This document shows positions 1 through 5,847 of a stretch of DNA of 8,878 bases, piece by piece; positions within the stretch are counted from its first letter, which is position 1; every line of letters begins with the position of its first letter. Both the position numbers and the translations under genes were made by a program. The notes below the pieces were generated by a model. It had not been told where the DNA came from, ran no database searches, and saw only the letters and a program-made list of their open reading frames with translations. Origin of the DNA: Bacteroidaceae bacterium. Lineage in GTDB: Bacteria; Bacteroidota; Bacteroidia; Bacteroidales; Bacteroidaceae. The stretch lies in contig JAFTTD010000053.1 of the NCBI GenBank assembly GCA_017466965.1, positions 1 through 8,878 of the forward strand, written 5' to 3'.

Positions 1-1
1 A

Positions 2-520
2 TTTAATTTGGCTGATACTGACAAAGGTATAACAAACTTCCTGACAAGAGACAAGAATGACTATAAGTATCTTGAAGGTTTGGTACAACCTTCTGGAATT
101 AGTGAAAATCTTGACATTTTAGCTGCAGGTCCTATACCTCCTAATCCTGCAGAGCTGTTGGAGTCTGAAAATCTTACATCTGCCATTGAATATCTGAAGA
201 CAAAATATGACTATATACTTCTTGATACTGCACCAATAGGACTTGTTTCTGATACATTATCAATTGGTAAGTGCGCAGATTTGACTTTGTATGTAGTCCG
301 TGCTAATTATACATTAAAGGCAGATCTTGAACTTGTTAATAGTTTGGCTAAGGAAAAACGATTGCCAAATATTAATATAATAATGAATGCTGTGTCCGCT
401 TCACCTTCTGACCATTCTTACAGACGTTATGGAAATTATGGCTATAGAGGTTATGGTTACAGTTATGGCTATGGCTACGGCTATGGAGAAGGTAAGGGCA
501 AAAAATTAGAAGAGATTTAA
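2..520 (+). CDS. Wzc-like polysaccharide biosynthesis tyrosine autokinase, C-terminal part (5' end outside window)
   Basis: This is the C-terminal end of a bacterial tyrosine autokinase (BY-kinase, Wzc/CpsD type), an inner-membrane regulator of capsule or exopolysaccharide chain export. The frame is open to the left edge, so the TTG at 8 is not a start; the membrane domain, Walker A and most of the ATPase core lie upstream. Counting from that TTG as residue 1, I see the family motif GPIPPNPAELL near 41-51 and the late Walker B strand YDYILLDTAP at 67-76 with Asp73. An ATPase end of normal length follows. The protein finishes with about ten tyrosines in roughly 23 residues in Y-G repeats, then a lysine-rich end. 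In the family this tail is the autophosphorylation cluster that controls oligomerisation and is dephosphorylated by a Wzb-type phosphatase. The HAD gene starts 3 bp after the stop, so the two are probably cotranscribed. The family call is secure; which polysaccharide it serves cannot be told from here. Confidence 0.9.
   Translation, partial: FNLADTDKGITNFLTRDKNDYKYLEGLVQPSGISENLDILAAGPIPPNPAELLESENLTSAIEYLKTKYDYILLDTAPIGLVSDTLSIGKCADLTLYVVRANYTLKADLELVNSLAKEKRLPNINIIMNAVSASPSDHSYRRYGNYGYRGYGYSYGYGYGYGEGKGKKLEEI
419..484 (+). repeat. Tyrosine-cluster codons, (GGYTAY)-like hexamer repeat
   Basis: This stretch encodes the tyrosine tail of the kinase. Its second half is close to a tandem hexamer, GGCTAT/GGCTAC/GGTTAC, repeated without interruption near 450-484; the first half is a degenerate version. 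The repeat keeps frame, since its period is six bases, so gain or loss of a unit would add or remove one Gly-Tyr pair without a frameshift. Confidence 0.7.
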
Positions 521-523
521 TAT

Positions 524-961
524 ATGGTAATAGCTGTTGATTTTGATGGTACAATTGTAGAACATCGTTATCCGGAAATTGGAGAAGAGCGTCCGTTTGC
601 GATTGAAATACTTAAAATGCTTATTGCTGACAGACATAAGTTGATTTTGTGGACTGTGCGAGAAGGAAAACTTCTTGAAGATGCAGTAAAATGGTGTGAA
701 GAGAGAGGCGTAACATTTTATGCTGTTAATAGTGATTCTTCAGAGCGTTTTAGCGAAGCAAAAAGTAAGAATTTCTCTTGTAAATTGAATGCGGATGTAT
801 TCATTGATGACTGTAACATTGGTGGTCTTCCTGATTGGCCTACAATATACAAGATAATATCAACTAAGCGAACTTATTCCCAGATACTGCGAGCTAAATT
901 TGCTGAAGAAACAGAGGACCAAAAACCGCCTGTTCCAAGTTGGATGTTTTGGAAGAAATAA
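524..961 (+). CDS. Small HAD-superfamily hydrolase, BT0820-like
   Basis: A 145-residue, probably cytosolic HAD phosphohydrolase without a signal peptide. Motif I is DFDGT at 6-10, with Asp6 the expected nucleophile and Asp8 the general acid/base. Motif II is Thr44 in LWTVREG, motif III is probably Lys87, and motif IV is the Asp95-Asp96 pair in VFIDDCNIGG, the Mg2+ site. There is almost no cap insertion, so it is a minimal HAD acting on an accessible or protein-bound substrate. From memory it closely resembles B. thetaiotaomicron BT0820, a structural-genomics HAD protein; I cannot name a verified substrate. It starts 3 bp after the tyrosine kinase stop and is probably translationally coupled to it. 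That context suggests a sugar-phosphate step in polysaccharide precursor supply, or protein dephosphorylation, but this is inference. The last 30 residues form a Pro/Trp-containing tail beyond the core fold. Confidence 0.9.
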   Translation: MVIAVDFDGTIVEHRYPEIGEERPFAIEILKMLIADRHKLILWTVREGKLLEDAVKWCEERGVTFYAVNSDSSERFSEAKSKNFSCKLNADVFIDDCNIGGLPDWPTIYKIISTKRTYSQILRAKFAEETEDQKPPVPSWMFWKK

Positions 962-987
962 ATGTTTTTTTATAGCAGAGTGTATAA

Positions 988-1036
988 AGACTCATGGTAA
1001 TTGTATGTGTAATTCTATTGCAATTATCATGAGTTT
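988..1036 (+). other. Intergenic imperfect hairpin
   Basis: Arms 988-1003 and 1021-1036 pair over 16 bp with two G-T (G-U) wobbles, around a 17-base loop. The hairpin lies between the HAD stop and the FKBP start. No uridine run follows the right arm, so it is not a classic intrinsic terminator. It could stabilise a 3' end, act as an operator, or sit in the 5' leader of the FKBP gene. I see no TAnnTTTG promoter in this gap. Confidence 0.5.
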
Positions 1037-1065
1037 CATAATTTATCATAATCCAGTGTTGTAAA

Positions 1066-1467
1066 ATGTCTAAAAAGCAAGACTATAAAAATAATAATTT
1101 GATTTATTTTGAGGATAAATCAAGAGAAGAAGGAATTCACAGATTGCCCGAAGGTATCTTGTATAAGGTTATTAGAAAAGGAAACGGAACTAAAAGTCCT
1201 AATATACGGAGTGTTGTGTGTGTAAACTATAGAGGGTTGTTGATTAATGGATATGAGTTTGATAATTCTTCAAAATCTCGATGTGCACCTGCTTTCAGAG
1301 TCTCTGATTTGATTGTTGGTTGGCAGATAGCTCTTAGTCATATGCATGTTGGTGATATATGGGAAATAACTATTCCTTCTCGTCTTGGTTATGGAAGTAC
1401 AGCCTGTGGTGATATACCTGGTAATTCTACATTGATTTTTGAACTTGAATTGCTTAGTATTTCATGA
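1066..1467 (+). CDS. FKBP-type peptidyl-prolyl cis-trans isomerase, cytoplasmic
   Basis: A 133-residue, single-domain FKBP that catalyses cis/trans isomerisation of peptidyl-proline bonds during folding. The FKBP domain covers about residues 28-132. Residues matching the FKBP12 active-site pocket are visible: Tyr55, Phe65-Asp66, Phe77, Leu82-Ile83, Trp86, Tyr109, Ile117 and Phe125, along with family signatures VNYRGLLINGYEFDNS and IPGNSTLIFELELL. Unlike many Bacteroidetes FKBPs, which are secreted lipoproteins with an N-terminal dimerisation domain, this one has no signal peptide and only about 27 polar residues ahead of the domain. There is no inserted chaperone flap of the SlyD kind. The start is fixed by an in-frame stop at 1039-1041 with this ATG the first standard start after it. 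It stands alone, about 100 bp after the HAD gene and 358 bp before the next gene. Its substrates are unknown. Confidence 0.93.
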   Translation: MSKKQDYKNNNLIYFEDKSREEGIHRLPEGILYKVIRKGNGTKSPNIRSVVCVNYRGLLINGYEFDNSSKSRCAPAFRVSDLIVGWQIALSHMHVGDIWEITIPSRLGYGSTACGDIPGNSTLIFELELLSIS

Positions 1468-1825
1468 TTTATTAATAGTAGTTGTATAAACACAAGCTTT
1501 TTTGTACTATTTGTTGTGTCTTTTTGGTACTTTAAAGTATTCTTGTTAATTTTGCATAGATAATAATTTTTCTTCTTAGATGATACCAGATTCAGACAAT
1601 TGCCCCTCGCGGGTTATAACATTAATAAACAGATTATTTGTGGATTTTAAGTTTGCAAAGTATTGTAAGCTTTTGTTTTTTGTATTTCTTTATATTTCAG
1701 AATTATTATTATAGATACTATCTGTAAATAACTGTTTCAATTAGAATGTGTTGTTTTGCTTTCTGAGTATTATAATCTTTACAAATGTTTTTTCGTTATA
1801 ATTTATAAGAGATAAATTTAAGTTT
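1468..1825. other. 358-bp AT-rich intergenic region, no gene seen
   Basis: I find no convincing coding frame or RNA gene here. Near its left end, ACACAA (1490-1495) can pair with TTGTGT (1514-1519), followed by CTTTTT: a weak terminator candidate for the FKBP gene. There is a perfect 12-bp palindrome at 1528-1539 (TACTTTAAAGTA). A small GC-rich island at 1602-1613 carries CCC/GGG arms around a 4-base loop and runs into an 8-bp palindrome GTTATAAC (1613-1620). A TAAGTTTG box at 1648-1655 fits the Bacteroidetes -7 consensus but has no TTTG at the right distance. The CNNM gene promoter is presumably here but not identified. Confidence 0.5.
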
Positions 1826-2866
1826 ATGGAACTTATTTTAATATATATGTCCTTGGCACTTGTCATTTCGGCGATGTGCTCTTTGCTTGAAGCAACTTTG
1901 TTTTCTACACCAATGTCTTACGTTACATCTTTGGAGACTCAGGGTGTAAAAGGCGCATTACTTTTGAAAAAATTAAAACAGAACATCGATAAGCCTATAT
2001 CTGCAATTTTGGTTGTAAATACAATTGCGAATACTGTCGGTGCTTCGTTGGTTGGTTCGCAAGCAGCTAAGGTGTTTGATAGTACTGGTGTTGGTATATT
2101 GTCGGCTATTTTTACATTAATGATTCTTCTTTTTTCTGAAATTCTACCTAAGACTGTCGCTTCATGTTATTGGCGCACTTTGGCTGTACCAGCATCAGGA
2201 GCTATCAATGTGCTGATTTTTATAACATATCCTATAGTTTTCGTTATTGAACGTATAACTCATTTGATTTCTTCTGGGTCTAATCAAGTTTCAGGTAGTA
2301 GGGAGGAGGTTTCAGCAATTGTTACTGTTGGTGCCGAAGAGGGTGTGCTTCAGAAAAAGGAAAACAAGATGATTCAGAATCTTCTTAAGCTTGATGAGAT
2401 TACAGCTCATGAAATAATGACACCGAGTGTTGTTGTTGCAATGGCTGACAGTAGCATGACCCTCAAGGAATTTTATAAGACTGAAGAATTTAATAATTAT
2501 TCTCGCATTCTTATTTATGATGAGGACAACAGTGATTATATGACTGGTTATGTTCTTCGTCAGACTGTATTGGAAAGATTGGCTGAAGATAAGTTCAATA
2601 TTAAACTAAAAGAACTTGCTCGTCCTATACTTTCATTTCCTGAGGATGAGCCTGTTGCAAATATATGGGAAAAACTTCTTGAGAAGAAAGAACATATTTC
2701 TATTATAATTGATGAGTATGGTAGTTTGCGAGGTATAGTGACGATGGAAGATGTTATTGAAACTATGCTTGGCTTTGAAATTGTTGATGAAAAAGATGAA
2801 GTTGTTGACATGCAGGAATATGCAAAAGCTCAATGGAAAAAGATACAAAGTAAACAGCAGCATTAA
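1826..2866 (+). CDS. CNNM/DUF21 transmembrane protein with CBS pair (CorC/GldE-like, hemolysin family)
   Basis: A 346-residue inner-membrane protein of the CNNM/CorC type, a family tied to Mg2+ (and Co2+) efflux or its regulation. The DUF21 membrane domain spans about residues 1-150, with hydrophobic segments near 3-20, 58-80, 90-108 and 120-145. It carries the conserved polar positions of the family: SLLEATLFS (Glu22), NTIAN (Asn65, Asn69) and SEILPK (104-109, the GExxPK-type motif). A CBS pair follows at about 195-315, including the signature HEIMTP and the second-repeat hallmark IIIDEYGSLRGIVTMEDVIE, which in relatives binds adenine nucleotides and gates transport. It ends soon after the CBS pair, so the C-terminal CorC_HlyC domain of roughly 430-residue homologues such as GldE is absent; a natural short form is likelier than truncation because the reading frame ends cleanly. 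The radical SAM gene follows 35 bp later on the same strand and may be cotranscribed. The ion moved is not determined. Confidence 0.9.
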   Translation: MELILIYMSLALVISAMCSLLEATLFSTPMSYVTSLETQGVKGALLLKKLKQNIDKPISAILVVNTIANTVGASLVGSQAAKVFDSTGVGILSAIFTLMILLFSEILPKTVASCYWRTLAVPASGAINVLIFITYPIVFVIERITHLISSGSNQVSGSREEVSAIVTVGAEEGVLQKKENKMIQNLLKLDEITAHEIMTPSVVVAMADSSMTLKEFYKTEEFNNYSRILIYDEDNSDYMTGYVLRQTVLERLAEDKFNIKLKELARPILSFPEDEPVANIWEKLLEKKEHISIIIDEYGSLRGIVTMEDVIETMLGFEIVDEKDEVVDMQEYAKAQWKKIQSKQQH

Positions 2867-2901
2867 CTCGCAATAAATCAATAATTTTTTCTCGCGATTC
2901 T

Positions 2902-3969
2902 GTGGAAAAACTCTCTTTACGTCATCGTTTTGCTTTAGAATTAGATAAGTTTAATCAGGATAGACTTATCAAGTTACATCCTTTGCGTCAATTGTTTTGG
3001 GAATGTACCTTACGCTGCAATTTGCATTGTCGTCATTGTGGTAGCGATTGCAGAACAGACTGTTCAACTACAGATATGCCACTCAAGGATTTTTTGCGTG
3101 TACTTGATGATATTGCCTCATGTCAAAATCCCAATGATGTTTTTATAATTGTTTCAGGAGGAGAACCTTTGCTTCGTGATGATCTTGAAGAATGTGGTAG
3201 GGAGTTTTATCGTAGAGGATTTCCTTGGGGGATGGTTAGCAATGGCTTGGCTTTGTCAACTAATAGGCTGCAAGCTCTTATTGCTTCAGGCCTTCGTTCT
3301 GTGACAATAAGTCTTGACGGATTTGAAAAGGAACATAATTGGATGCGGGGTAATGTGAATAGTTTTAGATGCGCATCTGAGGCCATAAGAGTCATAAATG
3401 ATTCTTCTGTTGTTAATGATGTTGTTACTTGTGTTAATCAACGGAATATAAATGATTTACAACAATTTAAGGAGTATTTGAGTGGCTTAGGCGTTACTCG
3501 ATGGCGTTTGTTCACTGTTTTTCCTTCAGGCAGAGCTGTTGGTGATGATGATTTGCAGTTAACTTCTTCACAGCTCCATCATCTTTTGAATTTTATTAAG
3601 ACTTCCCGCGCCGAAGGAACCATGGATGTTAGTTATAGTTGTGATAGCTTTTTGGGAAATTATGAAGGGGAGGTTAGGGATCATTTTTTTTCATGCCAAT
3701 CAGGTATTACAGTAGGTAGCGTTCGTTGTAACGGCGATATTGGCGGGTGTTTGAGTATTCGCTCTGATTATTCGCAGGGTAATATATACACTGACAGTTT
3801 CATGGATGTTTGGAACAAGCGATTCCTCCCTTATCGTAATTCCGAATGGAAACGAACCGCAGAATGTTCCGAATGCAAAATGTTTCGTTACTGTCGAGGT
3901 GATGGCATGCATCTAAGGGATTCAGAAGGTAGATTGCTTTCATGTAATTACAATAAATTGTATAGGTAG
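2902..3969 (+). CDS. Radical SAM/SPASM domain protein (rSAM/lipoprotein-system type)
   Basis: A 355-residue radical SAM protein expected to cleave S-adenosylmethionine with a 4Fe-4S cluster and modify a peptide or protein; its substrate is unknown. The cluster motif CX3CX2C is Cys39, Cys43 and Cys46, and the SAM-binding GGEP is at 86-89. Three more cysteines (35, 50, 54) crowd the motif. The C-terminal SPASM region has Cys265, 276, 283, 322, 325, 331 and 348 in the order CX2CX5C then a final Cys, but the usual CX3C step after Cys331 reads CRGDG, so one canonical ligand is absent. I recall a Bacteroidetes family (TIGR04133, 'rSAM/lipoprotein system') with this HPLRQLFWECTLRCN-type start; assignment is from memory. 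The GTG start is the first standard start after an in-frame stop at 2851-2853. It lies 35 bp after the CNNM gene and converges with tilS. No obvious short precursor peptide is adjacent. Confidence 0.88.
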   Translation: MEKLSLRHRFALELDKFNQDRLIKLHPLRQLFWECTLRCNLHCRHCGSDCRTDCSTTDMPLKDFLRVLDDIASCQNPNDVFIIVSGGEPLLRDDLEECGREFYRRGFPWGMVSNGLALSTNRLQALIASGLRSVTISLDGFEKEHNWMRGNVNSFRCASEAIRVINDSSVVNDVVTCVNQRNINDLQQFKEYLSGLGVTRWRLFTVFPSGRAVGDDDLQLTSSQLHHLLNFIKTSRAEGTMDVSYSCDSFLGNYEGEVRDHFFSCQSGITVGSVRCNGDIGGCLSIRSDYSQGNIYTDSFMDVWNKRFLPYRNSEWKRTAECSECKMFRYCRGDGMHLRDSEGRLLSCNYNKLYR

Positions 3970-4071
3970 GATAAGTCTGTAGAATTTATTGAATAATTAT
4001 CTTTAACCTGTATTCAAGGTGTCTTTATTTGTAAATTTAACTGTTGCAGTTGCTGAAAATCTGTGTGCTGA

Positions 4072-4125
4072 AAACAAAACTCCAGCGCACTGGATATTTG
4101 TTTTTGGTGCGCTGGAGTTTTGTTT
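4072..4125. terminator. Bidirectional intrinsic terminator between the radical SAM gene and tilS
   Basis: Arms 4072-4090 and 4107-4125 form a perfect 19-bp inverted repeat around a 16-base loop. The GC-rich core CTCCAGCGCAC is flanked on both strands by TTTTGTTT, so each strand ends its stem in a U-rich run. It sits about 100 bp after the radical SAM stop and about 85 bp after the tilS stop on the other strand, which fits shared termination of convergent transcripts. Confidence 0.88.
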
Positions 4126-4151
4126 ATAGCACGCTGGAATATAATTGCAGC
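4086..4151. repeat. Degenerate 22-bp tandem repeat with CTGGA cores
   Basis: CTGGA recurs at 4090, 4112 and 4134, exactly 22 bp apart. By eye the first two units agree at about 16 of 22 positions, and the second and third at about half. The repeat overlaps the terminator, which suggests that the hairpin partly arose by local duplication. A 9-bp direct repeat TGCTGAAAA (4051-4059, 4066-4074) lies just upstream. Confidence 0.4.
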
Positions 4152-4209
4152 TTTGTATGATAGAAATGGTTTGAATAGTGCTGTTTTGAGTCGTGTCTTG
4201 TTCTGTTTC

Positions 4210-5565
4210 TTATACTAATTCCATGACCAAAACCTTTTTGGTTGTTTCGTCAACTCTGAATTTTTCTGAACTTCTTTTTCCCACAACCCATGCTATTTCA
4301 TCTCCGTCACATATTACTTTTTGTTCTTCCTTCTCAAATCTTGTTAATTTAAGATCTGTCATGAAATCACTAACTAATTTTTTGCCTTTTAGTCCGAAAG
4401 GTGAGAATGTATCTCCTTGCTTTACGGTGCGTATTGTTAAAGGTCCATGCATCTTATCTACATCAAGATAGGCAAATCTTTTGTCTGGATTTATTTTAAG
4501 TTGGTCATAATCAATGATTTGGTAGTTGATTATGCCGCATCCATCTATAGTCATTGAACCTTCATGTGAGGCAAATCTGAACTTTCTTTCAATGTCGTTG
4601 TCATTGTTCTGAATTGGGATAATAATGATATTGCCTCGGTCAATTAGTAATCGCCAGCTCTTAGCGCTGAACATTTTACCTGATTCTCCGGTCATTACTT
4701 TTATAATGTCATCTTCCTGTGGCCTTGTAAAACCAAGAGGGCTGAGAATTTCGTGTATGACCGACCGTGGTGATGCACTTTCAAGAAGTTTGCTTATATC
4801 TATTATTTTTTTGTTGTCTTCTTCTTTGTAACACTTCTCTATATCTTCCTGTATTGCTTTTATATAAATTTTATATGCCTCGTTTATGTTTTCAATAGCA
4901 GCAGCTATATTTGCAGAAGCTGATATGTTGATGCTGTTGAGCAAAGGCATTACGTCTAATCGTATTCTGTTGCGGCTGAACACCTTAAAATTGTTAGAGC
5001 TGTCTGTGACATAATCTTGTTCGATTCTTTCCAAATAGTCTAAAATGTCTGCTCTTGAAACACACAGCAAAGGTCTGATGATTTTTCTGTTCAATGGTTG
5101 TATTCCGCACATACCGTGAATTCCGCTTCCTCTTACGAGATTCAATAATATTGTTTCTACATTGTCGTCACGATGGTGGCCAATGGCTATTCCTTGAGCT
5201 TTGGTCTCTCTTATAAGTTCTTTGAAGTAAGCATAACGCAACTCTCTTGCAGCCATTTCAATGCTTATTTTGTTCTGTGATGCATATTGAGCGGTGTTAA
5301 AACTTCTTTTGTGAAGCTTAATTCCCATTTTGTTGCATAAATCTTCTACAAAAGTTTCGTCTCTGAGACTTTCCTTGCCTCTAAGTCTGAAATTACAGTG
5401 AACCGCTTCGCATTCATACCCAAGGTTTCTTAGTATTATGAGCAAGCATACAGAGTCTGCACCGCCACTTATTCCTACTAAGACTTTGCCAGCCTCTGCA
5501 TTGAGAAGATTGTTTTTCTCTATGTATTTGCTTATTGTTTCTTCTATTGTAGATGAGTATCCCAT
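4210..5565 (-). CDS. tilS: tRNA(Ile)-lysidine synthase
   Basis: TilS uses ATP and lysine to convert C34 of the CAU-anticodon tRNA-Ile to lysidine, switching its charging from Met to Ile and its reading to AUA; it is essential in most bacteria. With the start chosen here the protein has 451 residues, near the usual 430-450. The N-type ATP-pyrophosphatase loop SGGADS is at 33-38, followed by GHHRDDNVETILLNLVRGSG and the RPLL segment. The C-terminal TilS domain shows FSPFGLKGKKLVSDFM and ends in WVVGKRSSEKFRV. The frame stays open upstream to an ATG at 5685, but the extra 40 residues are hydrophobic, low-complexity and outside the family. A good - strand promoter (5622-5653) also lies inside that extension, so the ATG at 5565 is preferred. 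It converges with the radical SAM gene and is divergent from the tRNA gene. Confidence 0.95.
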   Translation of the reverse strand: MGYSSTIEETISKYIEKNNLLNAEAGKVLVGISGGADSVCLLIILRNLGYECEAVHCNFRLRGKESLRDETFVEDLCNKMGIKLHKRSFNTAQYASQNKISIEMAARELRYAYFKELIRETKAQGIAIGHHRDDNVETILLNLVRGSGIHGMCGIQPLNRKIIRPLLCVSRADILDYLERIEQDYVTDSSNNFKVFSRNRIRLDVMPLLNSINISASANIAAAIENINEAYKIYIKAIQEDIEKCYKEEDNKKIIDISKLLESASPRSVIHEILSPLGFTRPQEDDIIKVMTGESGKMFSAKSWRLLIDRGNIIIIPIQNNDNDIERKFRFASHEGSMTIDGCGIINYQIIDYDQLKINPDKRFAYLDVDKMHGPLTIRTVKQGDTFSPFGLKGKKLVSDFMTDLKLTRFEKEEQKVICDGDEIAWVVGKRSSEKFRVDETTKKVLVMELV

Positions 5566-5621
5566 ATTGAGTTGTTTTAATTTTATATTCAGACCTACGC
5601 TTGAGGCGTTAAAATTAATAA

Positions 5622-5653
5622 CAAAAATAATTATATTGATTATAATATACAAA
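5622..5653 (-). promoter_or_regulatory. Bacteroidetes-type promoter of tilS
   Basis: Read on the - strand, TTTG (5653-5650) is followed after 20 bp by TATTTTTG (5629-5622), an exact match to TAnnTTTG. Transcription would begin near 5615, giving a leader of about 50 bases to the ATG at 5565. This supports the shorter tilS start, because the ATG at 5685 would be upstream of the promoter. The leader has a small hairpin, ACGC/GCGT with a 5-base loop (5597-5609). Confidence 0.7.
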
Positions 5654-5718
5654 TTAACTGCGCTTAAAACATTATTTTTTTTCAAAGTTTTTTATTTGTG
5701 AAAAAAAACTCTGTAAAA

Positions 5719-5750
5719 CTTGTGAGTATTGATAAAATTGCCTACCTTTG
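5719..5750 (+). promoter_or_regulatory. Strong Bacteroidetes-type promoter of the tRNA gene
   Basis: CTTG (5719-5722) as the -33 element, a 20-bp spacer, and TACCTTTG (5743-5750), an exact TAnnTTTG -7 element. The expected start is near 5757, about 12 bases before the tRNA. A/T tracts upstream (T8 at 5675-5682, T6 at 5688-5693, A8 at 5701-5708) lie roughly a helical turn apart and may act as a curved or UP-like element shared with the divergent tilS promoter. Confidence 0.8.
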
Positions 5751-5768
5751 CACTCGCAAAACGGAAAT

Positions 5769-5840
5769 TGTGCCTTGTATGAGTGGCTTAGTCTACGGTC
5801 TGCACAACCGTCCACGGCGGTTCGAATCCGCCAGGCACCT
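5769..5840 (+). tRNA. tRNA-Cys (GCA), divergent or possibly degenerate
   Basis: The sequence folds as a 72-base tRNA. The T arm is perfect (GGCGG/CCGCC, 5816-5820 and 5828-5832, loop TTCGAAT). The anticodon stem is a perfect 5 bp (5795-5799 with 5807-5811) around loop CTGCACA, giving anticodon GCA at 5802-5804. The acceptor pairs at six positions (5770-5775 with 5833-5838), and the discriminator is U (5840), as expected for Cys. Oddities: the 1:72 position would be T5769 opposite C5839, unpaired; the D stem (5778-5781) makes only about two pairs, with T where G10 should meet C25; and position 37, next to the anticodon, is C (5805) instead of a purine. CCA is not encoded, which is common in this group. 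A strong promoter and terminator flank it, so it is probably transcribed. Whether it is charged and used is uncertain; it may be a pseudo-tRNA. Confidence 0.75.
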
Positions 5841-5847
5841 CTTTTTT

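Noticed and set aside
8..10. TTG as the start of the kinase gene
   Set aside because: The frame is open to the left edge and the protein lacks Walker A, so the real start is outside the window.
1648..1655. TAAGTTTG as a promoter for the CNNM gene
   Set aside because: It matches the -7 consensus, but no TTTG or TTG lies 19-21 bp upstream, and it is 170 bp from the start codon.
4086..4151. CRISPR-like array
   Set aside because: Three degenerate 22-bp units without spacers; there are no cas genes.
4193..4471. 92-residue + strand reading frame
   Set aside because: It is antisense to the conserved C-terminal domain of TilS and is Ser/Thr/Phe-rich, as expected from a shadow frame.
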